Below, in pieces: positions 17,073 through 25,908 of a stretch of DNA of 64,000 nucleotides; positions within the stretch are counted from its first letter, which is position 1; each line of letters opens with the position of its first letter. The DNA is taken from the NCBI GenBank assembly GCA_964368305.1, contig CAYJAB010000002.1, positions 62,001 to 126,000 on the forward strand. The letters run 5' to 3'. The notes below the pieces were generated by a model that was given only the letters and a program-made list of their open reading frames with translations, ran no database searches and was not told where the DNA came from. The position numbers and the translations under genes were made by a program. Origin of the DNA: CAYJAB01 sp964368305. GTDB taxonomy: Bacteria; Bacillota_I; Bacilli_A; Erysipelotrichales; Erysipelotrichaceae.

Positions 17073-18047
17073 ATGGATATAGAATCAACAATTAAATTAA
17101 ATGATTTATCACCTTCAGAATCTTTAGCGTTATTTGGTGTCTATGACTCGTATCTTCATATTTTACAGCAAGAACTTAAAGTAGAACTTTCTGTAAGAGG
17201 AGATATGCTACATGTAATAGGTACAGAAAAACAAATTAAAGTTGTTGAAGATGTTTTGAAAATTCTGTTAAATGAAATACGGAATCATAAAAAACTTGAT
17301 GAACGGGATGTATACTATGCGACTACTTTGGTAGATCAAAAAAGTAGAGAAGAGTATGTGAATTTAAAAAATGTACCCGTTGGGACAACTGTGAATGGTA
17401 AACTGATTTATGCTAAAACACTAGGTCAAAAAGAGTTTATTACAGCTATGCGTAGCCAAGATGTTTTATTCGCAATAGGTCCTGCTGGTACTGGTAAAAC
17501 GTATCTTGCTGTTGTATATGCGACTACGCTTTTAAAAAATAATGAAATTAAAAAAATTATTTTAACACGTCCTGCAGTAGAAGCAGGTGAGAGCCTTGGT
17601 TTTTTACCTGGAGACTTAAAGGAGAAGGTAGATCCGTATTTAACTCCTTTATATGATGCATTGCATGATACGTTAGGCGTTGAACAAACTGAACGATATA
17701 TAGAAAAAGGAATTATCGAAATTGCACCTCTTGCCTATATGAGAGGAAGAACTTTAAATGATGCGCTTATTATTTTAGACGAAGCGCAAAATACGACAGT
17801 TTCACAAATTAAGATGTTCTTAACAAGACTTGGATTTAGATCACGTATGATTATCACGGGGGATGTAACACAGATAGATTTACCAAAGTCGGTAAAGAGT
17901 GGATTAAATATTGCAAAACATGTGCTAAAACATATAAAAGGAATTTCTTTTATTGAGTTAACATCAAAAGATGTCGTAAGACATCCACTTGTATTAAAAA
18001 TGATAGAAGCATTTGCGGAGAATGAGAATGAAAGTACTAATCGTTGA
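17073..18047 (+). CDS. phoH: PhoH family ATPase
   Basis: This 324-residue P-loop ATPase has an N-terminal KH-like region (about 1-90) and a RecA-like core with GPAGTGKT (136-143) and the Walker B LDEAQN. In many bacteria phoH sits in the rpsU...phoH-ybeY-dgkA-cdd-era set and is tied to RNA metabolism. The name reflects phosphate control in E. coli. Here it overlaps by 20 nt with a PhoB-like regulator gene, and its usual partner ybeY is 22 kb away. The ribosome site is AAGGAGG. Confidence 0.94.
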   Translation: MDIESTIKLNDLSPSESLALFGVYDSYLHILQQELKVELSVRGDMLHVIGTEKQIKVVEDVLKILLNEIRNHKKLDERDVYYATTLVDQKSREEYVNLKNVPVGTTVNGKLIYAKTLGQKEFITAMRSQDVLFAIGPAGTGKTYLAVVYATTLLKNNEIKKIILTRPAVEAGESLGFLPGDLKEKVDPYLTPLYDALHDTLGVEQTERYIEKGIIEIAPLAYMRGRTLNDALIILDEAQNTTVSQIKMFLTRLGFRSRMIITGDVTQIDLPKSVKSGLNIAKHVLKHIKGISFIELTSKDVVRHPLVLKMIEAFAENENESTNR

Positions 18048-18693
18048 AGATGAAAGAAGTATAGCAAACTTAATTGCATATGATTTAAAAACAGCAAATT
18101 TTGAATGCAAAATTTGTTTAGATGGGCAAGAGGGCATTGATGCTGCATTAAAAGAAGATTTTGATGTCTATATTGTAGATTGGATGATGCCTAAAAAAGA
18201 TGGAATAGAGGTTGTTAAACAACTAAGAGCTGAAAATAAAACAGGTATTATTTTTATGTTAACTGCAAAAGATGAAGAAGATAATATCTTAGAAGCTTTT
18301 GAAGCAGGTGTAGATGATTATCTTACAAAGCCATTTTCTCCTCGTATCTTATTGGCAAGAATTCAGGCACATACAAGTCGTATGTCTATTAAGGCATATG
18401 ATGAATATGAGTTAAAAGGATTATCTATGAACTTAGAAAAAAGAGAAGTGAAGAAAAATGGTTTGATTATTGATCTGACTAAGAAAGAATTTGATTTATT
18501 AGAATTACTTTTTAAAAATAAAGAAAAGGTGTTATCTAGGGATGTTATATTGGATAAAATATGGAATTTTGATTATGATGGAGATACGAGAATTGTAGAT
18601 GTTCATATTTTTAAATTAAGAAGTAAGATAAGCGATAGTGGAGTTACAATAAAGTCAAGTAGAGGGATTGGCTATAAACTATTAACAGTATGA
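18028..18693 (+). CDS. OmpR/PhoB-family response regulator
   Basis: This 221-residue DNA-binding regulator has a receiver domain with phosphoacceptor Asp51 (YIVDWMMP), acidic pair E7/D8 and Lys100 in YLTKPF. It is followed by a winged-helix domain (LTKKEFDLLELL...RIVDVHIFKLRSKI). GGAG 7 nt upstream favours ATG 18028 over the two earlier in-frame starts. It overlaps phoH by 20 nt and the kinase gene by 4 nt. Position at the head of a phosphate-uptake block suggests a PhoP/PhoB role; this is inferred. Confidence 0.9.
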   Translation: MKVLIVEDERSIANLIAYDLKTANFECKICLDGQEGIDAALKEDFDVYIVDWMMPKKDGIEVVKQLRAENKTGIIFMLTAKDEEDNILEAFEAGVDDYLTKPFSPRILLARIQAHTSRMSIKAYDEYELKGLSMNLEKREVKKNGLIIDLTKKEFDLLELLFKNKEKVLSRDVILDKIWNFDYDGDTRIVDVHIFKLRSKISDSGVTIKSSRGIGYKLLTV

Positions 18694-19907
18694 GAAATTT
18701 AAATTTAGTTTTGATAGCAGGATTTATATGCGCATGGATTTTATATGAATTTACACAAATTTATATTGGATTTATCTTATTTTCTTTGCTTGCATATGTG
18801 CTTATATTAATATACTTGTTTAGAAAAAACATTGAGCAAAAACTTGAGTTTCAAGAGCGTAATTTTACATCTACTATGAGAATGTTTACAAGTGACAGTA
18901 AATTAAAGTCAAAGCAATTGATTACGGTAATGGATAATATTCCACTTCCATTTGCGCTTATTGATTCATATGGAAATATTGTAATGCACAATAATATGTT
19001 TAATCATTTTATTAGAAAACAAGATGTGAAGCAATTAAGATATGATGATGCTCGACTAATTGATGATGTAAGAATATTTGTAAAAGAAGCTTATTTAAAT
19101 GAAAAAAAATTATTAAAATTCATTAATTTCAATTCAGTGGATTATCAAGCTTTAAGTGTTCCTATTATTGAAGAAAGCCGTTTTTCTGGTTGTGTATTGG
19201 TTTTCCAAGATGTTACAGATGCATATGAAAAGGAAAGAATTCAAAAAAGATTTATTGCGGATGCATCACATGAGCTTAAAACACCGATTACTGCGATATT
19301 AGGAATGGTTGAGATTTTAAACAGAGAAGGGTTTGATGATCATCAAACAAGAAAAGAATTCTTATCAGATATTGAAGTTGAAATCAAACGTTTAAGTAAT
19401 ATTGTTCAAGATTTATTAAAACTTTCAAAGTTGGCTAGTAATAAAGTAAACCTGAATTTAAAACGTGTTAACATAGCAAATATGATTCAAGAGATTGTAA
19501 CTACATTAAAACCGGTTGCGAATAAAAAGAATATCGCATTTAATTTTGAATATGAAAATGAGGCTTATGTTGAAGTAGATGAAATGAAAATGCATTCTGC
19601 ATTTTCTAATATTATCGATAATGCGATTAAATACACAGATAAAGGTTCAATAAATATTAAAATATATCATAAAAATGATATGTTGATTATTGAAGTGAAA
19701 GATACAGGTATCGGTATTAAAAAAGAAGATTTAGATCATATTTTTGAAAGGTTTTATCGTCCTGACACTGACCGCTCACGTATTACAGGAGGAACAGGAC
19801 TTGGTCTTTCTATTGTGAAATCAACTATGGATTTACATGGCGCTACAATTAGTGTTACAAGCAATGAGAAAGAAGGAAGTTGCTTTAAAATCTCCATAAA
19901 ATCTTAA
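18690..19907 (+). CDS. PhoR-like membrane sensor histidine kinase
   Basis: This 405-residue kinase has two membrane helices close together at the N-terminus (about 6-21 and 25-45) with almost no extracellular loop. It then has a PAS-like domain (about 75-175), a HisKA domain with phosphoacceptor His194 (DASHELKTP) and an ATPase domain with DNAIKYT, DTGIGI and GGTGLGLSIV. Lack of an external sensor domain and a PAS resemble PhoR kinases that read transporter state through PhoU or PstB. It is co-transcribed with the regulator gene (ATGA overlap) and followed by a terminator. Confidence 0.9.
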   Translation: MRNLNLVLIAGFICAWILYEFTQIYIGFILFSLLAYVLILIYLFRKNIEQKLEFQERNFTSTMRMFTSDSKLKSKQLITVMDNIPLPFALIDSYGNIVMHNNMFNHFIRKQDVKQLRYDDARLIDDVRIFVKEAYLNEKKLLKFINFNSVDYQALSVPIIEESRFSGCVLVFQDVTDAYEKERIQKRFIADASHELKTPITAILGMVEILNREGFDDHQTRKEFLSDIEVEIKRLSNIVQDLLKLSKLASNKVNLNLKRVNIANMIQEIVTTLKPVANKKNIAFNFEYENEAYVEVDEMKMHSAFSNIIDNAIKYTDKGSINIKIYHKNDMLIIEVKDTGIGIKKEDLDHIFERFYRPDTDRSRITGGTGLGLSIVKSTMDLHGATISVTSNEKEGSCFKISIKS

Positions 19908-19923
19908 TATATTAACATGTTAG

Positions 19924-19953
19924 AAAATTAGCAAACATTTTGCTAATTTTTTT
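19924..19953 (+). terminator. Terminator after the two-component genes
   Basis: A 12-bp perfect stem (19924-19935 with 19939-19950), CAT loop and T-run are present. Confidence 0.9.
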
Positions 19954-19954
19954 C

Positions 19955-19988
19955 TTGCATTTTTTTATGAATAAAACTATCATAAAAT
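19955..19988 (+). promoter_or_regulatory. Promoter with candidate Pho-type motif before the ABC solute-binding gene
   Basis: TTGCAT (19955-19960) lies 17 bp before TATCAT (19978-19983), with TAAAAT just after (19983-19988). The segment AATAAAACTATCATA (19970-19984) recurs with at most one change twice before pstS (27647-27661, 27669-27683). A regulator shared by the two operons could bind it. That it is the neighbouring PhoB-like protein is inferred. Confidence 0.5.
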
Positions 19989-20007
19989 ATGTAAAGGGGA
20001 AAATACA

Positions 20008-21360
20008 ATGAAAAAACTTTTAATTTTATTAGTTAGTGTTTTTATGTTAATTGGTGCGGTAGGATGTACTTCTACAGAAACGCCAAACCAAGGAAGTGAA
20101 GAGGTTACGGGAGAGATTACGTTACGTATTGCACATAATATGGATTTCGTATCAATTCCAAACGCAGTATTAGAAGCAGGAGAACGATTAAATGAACGTT
20201 ACGCTGCTGAAGGTAGAGATTTAGTGATTAAATTTGAAACAGATTATCAAACAATTGACTGGACAGAATATCATAACAATGTTGTGTTTGCACACAAAAG
20301 TAATGATGCACCTGATATCTATTCATTATCAGGAGATGTTGCTGGATTTGTAAATGCAGGGACATTGATGGATATTTCTAGTTTAGTATCTGATCGCTTT
20401 GTAGAGAACGTGTTCACACCATTTACTGTAGATGAAAAAGTATATGGTATGCCATTTGATTTACCAGTGCGTGTACTTTATTATAATAAACAAGTTTTAG
20501 CTGATTATGGATGGACAGCAGAGCAAATTACTGCACTTCCACAAGATATTGCTTCAGGTGAATTTACATTTGAGGATTTCATGGCATTGGCTACTGAATT
20601 AACAAATGCGGGTGCGGTAGATTATGGAATGGTGCACCGTCCAGGAGCGGGAAGTGATTTCTTAGATATATTTAATGTTTTAGGTGGAGAATATTTTAAT
20701 GAAGATGGAAAATTAGTAGTAGATTCTGAAGGATTATTACGTTTCTTCCAATTCACATATGATAATGCGAATACAACAAATATCACACCTAAAGATTTAA
20801 ACCAACAAGGATGGACAAGTATTAATACTATGGTTGGAGATGGATCTGCATTCTCATATTATGGACCAATGTATGCTTCAGTTTATGTTGCTGGATCTGT
20901 AGATCAAACACCTGCAGAGCTAGTAGATAGTATTGGGTTTGCATTATTCCCAGTTTCAGAGTATAACGATACACCATTTGTTACTGCAGCACCACAAGGT
21001 ATGGGGATTAGTACACAAACAGAATATCCTGAAATTTGCATGGATTTATTTGAAGAATTAGCAAATGATTCATATGATATGCTTGCTTTACATGCTTCAA
21101 CAATTTTAACATTGTCATCTGTTAAAGAAGCAAATTCACATGAACACATTACAACAAATCCAGTATTAAACGAAGTGACATATATGCCAGAATATGCACA
21201 ATTTGTTCCAACGATTGATGGAGGAAATGTTTACAATTCTGAATTACATAAACAAATCGTATTATTAGAACTTGGACAAGTTGAACCAGAACAAGCTTTA
21301 GCAGATTTTAAAACACAAATTGAATTAAATGTAGATGCTGAAGATGTAGTATTTGAATAA
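20008..21360 (+). CDS. ABC transporter substrate-binding lipoprotein (CUT1/family 1)
   Basis: This 450-residue lipoprotein has a signal peptide with lipobox IGAVGC (Cys20) and a linker, then a family-1 extracellular solute-binding fold (YGMPFDLPVRVLYYNKQVLADYG...). It delivers substrate to the two permeases and ATPase encoded next. The CUT1 family imports oligosaccharides or glycerol-3-phosphate/glycerophosphodiesters. Presence of a glycerophosphodiesterase gene in the operon favours a UgpB-like role, but substrate residues cannot be checked by eye. A hairpin after the gene should raise its expression above the permeases. Confidence 0.85.
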   Translation: MKKLLILLVSVFMLIGAVGCTSTETPNQGSEEVTGEITLRIAHNMDFVSIPNAVLEAGERLNERYAAEGRDLVIKFETDYQTIDWTEYHNNVVFAHKSNDAPDIYSLSGDVAGFVNAGTLMDISSLVSDRFVENVFTPFTVDEKVYGMPFDLPVRVLYYNKQVLADYGWTAEQITALPQDIASGEFTFEDFMALATELTNAGAVDYGMVHRPGAGSDFLDIFNVLGGEYFNEDGKLVVDSEGLLRFFQFTYDNANTTNITPKDLNQQGWTSINTMVGDGSAFSYYGPMYASVYVAGSVDQTPAELVDSIGFALFPVSEYNDTPFVTAAPQGMGISTQTEYPEICMDLFEELANDSYDMLALHASTILTLSSVKEANSHEHITTNPVLNEVTYMPEYAQFVPTIDGGNVYNSELHKQIVLLELGQVEPEQALADFKTQIELNVDAEDVVFE

Positions 21361-21374
21361 AAAATATTAAACTT

Positions 21375-21399
21375 GAGGCTACGAACTGTAGCCTCTTTT
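21375..21399 (+). terminator. Intra-operon hairpin (partial terminator)
   Basis: A GC-rich 8-bp stem GAGGCTAC/GTAGCCTC (21375-21382 with 21388-21395) with a short T-run lies between the binding-protein and permease genes. It is a likely read-through terminator or 3'-end stabiliser. Confidence 0.65.
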
Positions 21400-21416
21400 C
21401 AATAGGAGGAAAAATT

Positions 21417-22298
21417 TTGAAGAAAAATTTACAAGCATATGCTTTTTTAACTCCCTTTCTAATTTTTGTTTCTGTATTATACATCTTACCTGCGATACTA
21501 ACGGTTGTGATGAGTTTTACAGATTTAGATACAAGTTTTGTATGGGAGCCTAATGGGTTTGAAAATTATATAAAGATATTTAAAGATCCAAATACAATGA
21601 CAATAATTAGAAATACATTAATTTTTGTTGGGGTATCTATTGTATTTACAATTATTGTTGATTTGTTTTTAGCTATTATGACTACTTATTTTATTAAATC
21701 GGAAAAAATTGGTAGTTTCTTTAAGGCGATTATAATGATTCCTATGATTACACCAGCTGTAGTTTACTCAGTGTTATGGATTTGGATATTAGACGCGAGT
21801 GAGAATGGTTTTTTAAATAAGCTGTCTGCATCTATGTTTGATAGTGCGCCAATTAACTGGATTGCTGAAAATCCAATGGCAGTTGTTATTGTTGCATCTA
21901 TTTTAGTGAGTGTGGCTTATGGTACTATTATTTTCTCAAGTGCCGTAAAAAGTATACCTGAAAATCAATTTTTAGCGGCGAAAATAGATGGTGCAAGTGA
22001 TTTTGAGATTGTTAAGAGTATTATCCTTCCAAATTTAAAATTTCATATTTCCTTTATCGCCCTTTGGGAGACATTAGGTTTATTAACAAATTATACAACG
22101 ATACTATTAATTACAAATGGTGGTCCAGGAATTCAATCAGAAGTTTGGGCACTATCTGCATATCATAAAGCGTTTGTAGATGGAAATTATGGATATGGTG
22201 CTGCTATTTCTATTGTATTGATTATAGTGGTTGTTATCTTGTTGATATCTATTACACTCTTAATAAATAGAAGTAAGGGAGGAGTAAAAAATGGGTAA
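21417..22298 (+). CDS. ABC transporter permease, UgpA/MsmF-like
   Basis: This 293-residue inner-membrane subunit has six predicted helices and the EAA-type coupling loop (about 190-210: AAKIDGASDFEIVKSIILPNL). It pairs with the next permease to form the channel of a CUT1 importer. Start codon is TTG at 21417, with AGGAGG 7 nt upstream; no ATG fits. It overlaps the next gene by 8 nt. Confidence 0.88.
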   Translation: MKKNLQAYAFLTPFLIFVSVLYILPAILTVVMSFTDLDTSFVWEPNGFENYIKIFKDPNTMTIIRNTLIFVGVSIVFTIIVDLFLAIMTTYFIKSEKIGSFFKAIIMIPMITPAVVYSVLWIWILDASENGFLNKLSASMFDSAPINWIAENPMAVVIVASILVSVAYGTIIFSSAVKSIPENQFLAAKIDGASDFEIVKSIILPNLKFHISFIALWETLGLLTNYTTILLITNGGPGIQSEVWALSAYHKAFVDGNYGYGAAISIVLIIVVVILLISITLLINRSKGGVKNG

Positions 22299-23127
22299 AA
22301 CGGATAAAAGAAAACAGTTGATTGCTACTATAATAATGGCAGTTGTTTGTATTCCAATTATAGTAGTTTATTTTTCATTTTTTAAAATGGCATTTTTTGA
22401 GGCAGGGGATGGAGCATTTACGCTTGATAACTTTAACTTTATTTTTAATGATGTTCAGTTGCGTGAGCAAACAACAATCTCTGCTGCATGGCCTGCAATT
22501 CAAAATACTATTATCTTTACAATAATAGTTACATTAAGCGAAGTATGTATTGCATGTATGTCTGGATATGCACTTTCACGTTTAGAGTTTAAAGGAAAGA
22601 AAGCAATTAAAGTGATCATACTTTCATTAAGACTTTTTCCAGGAATGTTGTTGTTAATTGGTGTTTTATATATTTTACTTTATTTAGGTATTGTAAATTC
22701 TTTACTTGGAGTTATTCTTGTTGCAATTGCATTTAGATTACCAGGATCAACATATATTATTAAAAATTTCTTCGATGGTATTCCAAATGATGTAGAAAAT
22801 TCTACTTTAGTAGATGGGTGTAATAGATTTACTTCTTTCTTTCAAGTTATTATTCACTTAGTTAAACCTGGAATTGCATCTATTAGTGTATTTTCATTTA
22901 TGAGCGCATGGTCAAATTTCATTTTATTTAATACATTAATTTTTAATTCTAAAACTCCTGTTTTAGCAACCTATATTCGTGCATTATCTCGAAATGAGCA
23001 AATGATTGCGGATTATGGAGTATTTACAGCGATGGCGGTAGTATACATGTTACCAGTAATTGTATTCTTCTTCATTTCGCAAAAACAATTAATGAATCAA
23101 AATATTTCGGGAGGAAAAGGAATATGA
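22291..23127 (+). CDS. ABC transporter permease, UgpE/MsmG-like
   Basis: This 278-residue second permease has an N-terminal helix, a short extracytoplasmic stretch, then five helices and the EAA loop (about 170-190: VENSTLVDGCNRFTSFFQV). The coupling loop has VDGCNRF where sugar permeases usually show IDGA. It is read from ATG 22291 after GGGAGG, inside the end of the first permease. It overlaps the ATPase gene by 4 nt. Confidence 0.88.
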   Translation: MGKTDKRKQLIATIIMAVVCIPIIVVYFSFFKMAFFEAGDGAFTLDNFNFIFNDVQLREQTTISAAWPAIQNTIIFTIIVTLSEVCIACMSGYALSRLEFKGKKAIKVIILSLRLFPGMLLLIGVLYILLYLGIVNSLLGVILVAIAFRLPGSTYIIKNFFDGIPNDVENSTLVDGCNRFTSFFQVIIHLVKPGIASISVFSFMSAWSNFILFNTLIFNSKTPVLATYIRALSRNEQMIADYGVFTAMAVVYMLPVIVFFFISQKQLMNQNISGGKGI

Positions 23128-24230
23128 TAAAAATAGAAAATTTAAGAAAAGTATTTGATGGATCAGTTGTTGCATTAGATAATTTGGATATGATTATCGA
23201 AGATAAATGTTTTGTCGCACTATTGGGACCTTCAGGGTGTGGTAAAACTACGACGTTAAATGCATTGGCAGGACTTTTAGAGCCTACATCCGGATCAATT
23301 CATTTTAATGGTGTAGATGTTACATATAAAGCTCCAAAAGACCGCAATATCGGTATGGTGTTTCAATCATATGCTTTATATCCACATTTAAAAGTTATTG
23401 ATAATATTGCATTTCCACTAAAGCAAAAAGGTGTTTCTAAACAAGAAAGACACATGCAAGCTACGGAGATGGCAAAGAAACTGCAAATTGAATATTTGCT
23501 AGATAGAAAACCTACGCAACTTTCAGGTGGTCAACAGCAGCGTGTTGCAATGGCACGTGCACTTGTTAAACAGCCAGATATTCTTTTATTAGATGAACCT
23601 ATGTCTAACTTAGATGCACGTTTAAAAATTGAAATCAGAGAAGTTATTAAAAAAATTCAAAGAGAATTGCAAGTAACATCTGTGATCGTAACGCATGATC
23701 AAGAAGAAGCAATGGCAATTGCAGATAAAATTGCTATTTTAGATAATGGAAAAATTCAACAGTTTGATACGCCAGAAGAGTTGTTTAGAAGACCAGTCAA
23801 TTTATTTGTTGCAAACTTTATGGGGAATCCACCAATGAATTTCATATCGGGTGAATATAATGCGAGTACACAAACAATTTCTAATAATGAGTTTGATGTA
23901 AAAATTTCAGATGCATTATGTGGCAAAATAAAAAACAATGTTGATCAATCGGTTGTGATTGGTATTAGAGCGCATGAGATTACATTGTCATTAAATGAAG
24001 TTGTAAACTCAATTCGTTTTAAAATTGGAATGATTGAAAATCTTGGTAAAGAATTACTGATTTCTGGTAATATCAATGAAGATTTAATTAGAATTACTAT
24101 GGAGAATAGTGGCCAAGGAGAATATGAAACTTTCTTAAACAAGATGGAAAAAGATGAATATGTCTATTTAATGTTTGATGATATTTTTAATATTTTTAAC
24201 AAAGAAACAAAGATGAATATCACAATATGA
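23124..24230 (+). CDS. ugpC: ABC transporter ATP-binding protein, UgpC/MsmK family
   Basis: This 368-residue ATPase energises the CUT1 importer. Walker A is GPSGCGKTT (about 37-45), the Q-loop is VFQSYALYPH, the signature LSGGQQQRVAMARAL and Walker B ILLLDEPMSNLD. A C-terminal TOBE/regulatory domain (about 240-368) is typical of MalK/UgpC proteins. Such ATPases may serve several transporters. The ugpC name follows from family and context, not proven substrate. It overlaps the next gene by 4 nt (ATGA). Confidence 0.85.
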   Translation: MIKIENLRKVFDGSVVALDNLDMIIEDKCFVALLGPSGCGKTTTLNALAGLLEPTSGSIHFNGVDVTYKAPKDRNIGMVFQSYALYPHLKVIDNIAFPLKQKGVSKQERHMQATEMAKKLQIEYLLDRKPTQLSGGQQQRVAMARALVKQPDILLLDEPMSNLDARLKIEIREVIKKIQRELQVTSVIVTHDQEEAMAIADKIAILDNGKIQQFDTPEELFRRPVNLFVANFMGNPPMNFISGEYNASTQTISNNEFDVKISDALCGKIKNNVDQSVVIGIRAHEITLSLNEVVNSIRFKIGMIENLGKELLISGNINEDLIRITMENSGQGEYETFLNKMEKDEYVYLMFDDIFNIFNKETKMNITI

Positions 24231-24958
24231 GAACATTAATTCAAGTATTAAATGAAAAAGAAAACATGTTAGTAGGTGGTCATCGAGGACATCAAAGTGA
24301 AATACGTGAGAATACAATAGAAAACTTTAATGAGGTATGTCATTTGAATTTATCTCACCTTGAGATTGATGTACAACTTACCAAAGATCAAATTGCGGTT
24401 GTGTATCATGATATTGATTTACATCATAAGACACGGTTAACTGGAATGATTCGTGACTATACATATGAACAACTCAAGGAGACATTTTCAATTTATACAT
24501 TAGATGAAATAGTTAAATATTGTGTTGAAAATAGCATTTTACTTGCAATTGAAATAAAAACACGTCATATTGATATGTGTGATGATGTTATCCTATTAAT
24601 GGAAAAAATTTCAGATATAGTAAGAGAAAGAAAGTTCGAAGAGTATTGCTTTGTATTTAGCGTTGATTATCGAGCGTTGAACTATTTAAAAAGTTTAAAC
24701 CAAAATGTAAATATCGGGCTTATAGTACCTCATATTCCAATTGATCCAATTAGATTAATGCAGGAGAACAATGCTATTATTTATCTTACGTATATTGAGA
24801 ATTTATCTAAAGATATTGTAATGTCTTTACATAGAGAAGGTTACTTTGTTGATGGATCTGTAATCAATACAAAAGAACGCCTTAAAAGAGCAATGGATTT
24901 AAATGTAGATATGATAGAGTCGGATTTTCCCGATTTGATTTTAAAGGAGATAGAATGA
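24227..24958 (+). CDS. Cytoplasmic glycerophosphodiester phosphodiesterase (UgpQ-like)
   Basis: This 243-residue GDPD-family TIM barrel hydrolyses glycerophosphodiesters to sn-glycerol 3-phosphate and an alcohol. The N-terminal motif is GGHRGHQSEIRENTIENF, followed by LEIDVQLTKDQIAVVYHD, which supply the His pair and acidic metal ligands. There is no signal peptide, so it acts inside the cell on imported substrate, as UgpQ does in the E. coli ugpBAECQ operon. It is joined to the ATPase and PHP genes by 4-nt overlaps. The last metal ligands look normal (AIEIKTRH). Confidence 0.85.
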   Translation: MRTLIQVLNEKENMLVGGHRGHQSEIRENTIENFNEVCHLNLSHLEIDVQLTKDQIAVVYHDIDLHHKTRLTGMIRDYTYEQLKETFSIYTLDEIVKYCVENSILLAIEIKTRHIDMCDDVILLMEKISDIVRERKFEEYCFVFSVDYRALNYLKSLNQNVNIGLIVPHIPIDPIRLMQENNAIIYLTYIENLSKDIVMSLHREGYFVDGSVINTKERLKRAMDLNVDMIESDFPDLILKEIE

Positions 24959-25695
24959 TTAAAGCAAATTATCACACCCATACAAGATGGTGTAACCACG
25001 CAAATGGTGAAATCGAAGATTATATAAAAGAGGCAATTTCAAAAGGATTAGAAGAAGTCGCGATTACCGAACATGTTTGTTTGGATATGACATCTCCGCG
25101 AAGACTTAAATGGAATGAGTTTCATGCGTATAACGATGAACTTGATTTTATGAAGAAAAAATATGAGAATCAAATTAAAGTAATAAAAGGATTTGAGTGC
25201 GAGTATTTTCCTTACTATTTACATAAATATCAAGAATTAAAAGATAAATATGGGTATGAATTATTTGTTTTAGGACAACATGAGAACTTTGATCGTGATG
25301 TAGATTACTTCAGTGCAAAATCAAAAGAAGATGTAATCATGTATGCTGATAATGTAGTTGAAGCATTGAATACAGGGTTCTTTAAGATTTGTGCACATCC
25401 AGATGTTATTTTAGCATCCTATTTTGAAGATGAGTTTGTGCTTGAGCAAATTGATAGAGTTTATAAGGCTTGTCAAGAAAATGATGTATATGTTGAAATC
25501 AATGCCAACGGGTATCGTGAAAATCGACCTTATCCTTCATTTAATAGCTTAGAGAGTTCAAAAAAATTTGATTTAACCTATGTTGTAGGATCCGATTGTC
25601 ATGAAGTACACCATATGGTAGATGAGAAGTTGATGGAATTATATCAAATTGCTTTAAAGATGGGGCTTAATGTTGTAGATAAAATTAAATTATAA
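24955..25695 (+). CDS. PHP-domain phosphatase (histidinol-phosphatase-like)
   Basis: This 246-residue PHP-fold metallophosphatase has metal ligands in NYHTHTRWCNHA (His7, His9), ITEHVCL, GFECEYFP, LGQHENF, CAHPDV and GSDCHEVHH. The fold is that of HisK/HisJ histidinol phosphatases, but no histidine genes lie here. As the last gene of an operon for import and cleavage of glycerophosphodiesters, it may release phosphate from glycerol phosphate or another cleavage product. This role is inferred from context only. Confidence 0.8.
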   Translation: MIKANYHTHTRWCNHANGEIEDYIKEAISKGLEEVAITEHVCLDMTSPRRLKWNEFHAYNDELDFMKKKYENQIKVIKGFECEYFPYYLHKYQELKDKYGYELFVLGQHENFDRDVDYFSAKSKEDVIMYADNVVEALNTGFFKICAHPDVILASYFEDEFVLEQIDRVYKACQENDVYVEINANGYRENRPYPSFNSLESSKKFDLTYVVGSDCHEVHHMVDEKLMELYQIALKMGLNVVDKIKL

Positions 25696-25705
25696 ATAAT
25701 GTGGA

Positions 25706-25734
25706 AATGGATAGGATAATACTATCCATTTTTT
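25706..25734 (+). terminator. Terminator of the ugp-like operon
   Basis: A 9-bp stem AATGGATAG/CTATCCATT (25706-25714 with 25722-25730), a 7-nt loop and a T-run are present. Confidence 0.85.
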
Positions 25735-25799
25735 ATTATATGAAATATAAAAATATAGATTTTTAAACAAAAAAATAATATGAAAAATGTGCTTGTTAA

Positions 25800-25877
25800 T
25801 GTTATAATTAATGAGGTAAAGCTCGGATGTTAAATCATTAAAAAATAAATGCTTTATTTATAACAATGTTTAAACAT
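25800..25877 (+). promoter_or_regulatory. Promoter and leader of pfp
   Basis: An extended -10 (TGT followed by TATAAT, 25800-25808) gives a leader of about 95 nt. The leader holds a perfect 12-nt palindrome ATGTTTAAACAT (25866-25877), a possible operator, and an AT-only hairpin near 25846-25860. No riboswitch class was recognised. Confidence 0.5.
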
Positions 25878-25908
25878 ATGTGCTAATTTTATTTAAAAGG
25901 AGAAAACA

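Noticed and set aside
24955..25695. Histidinol phosphatase of histidine biosynthesis
   Set aside because: The fold fits, but no his genes are nearby and it ends a glycerophosphodiester-type operon; the specific role is left open.
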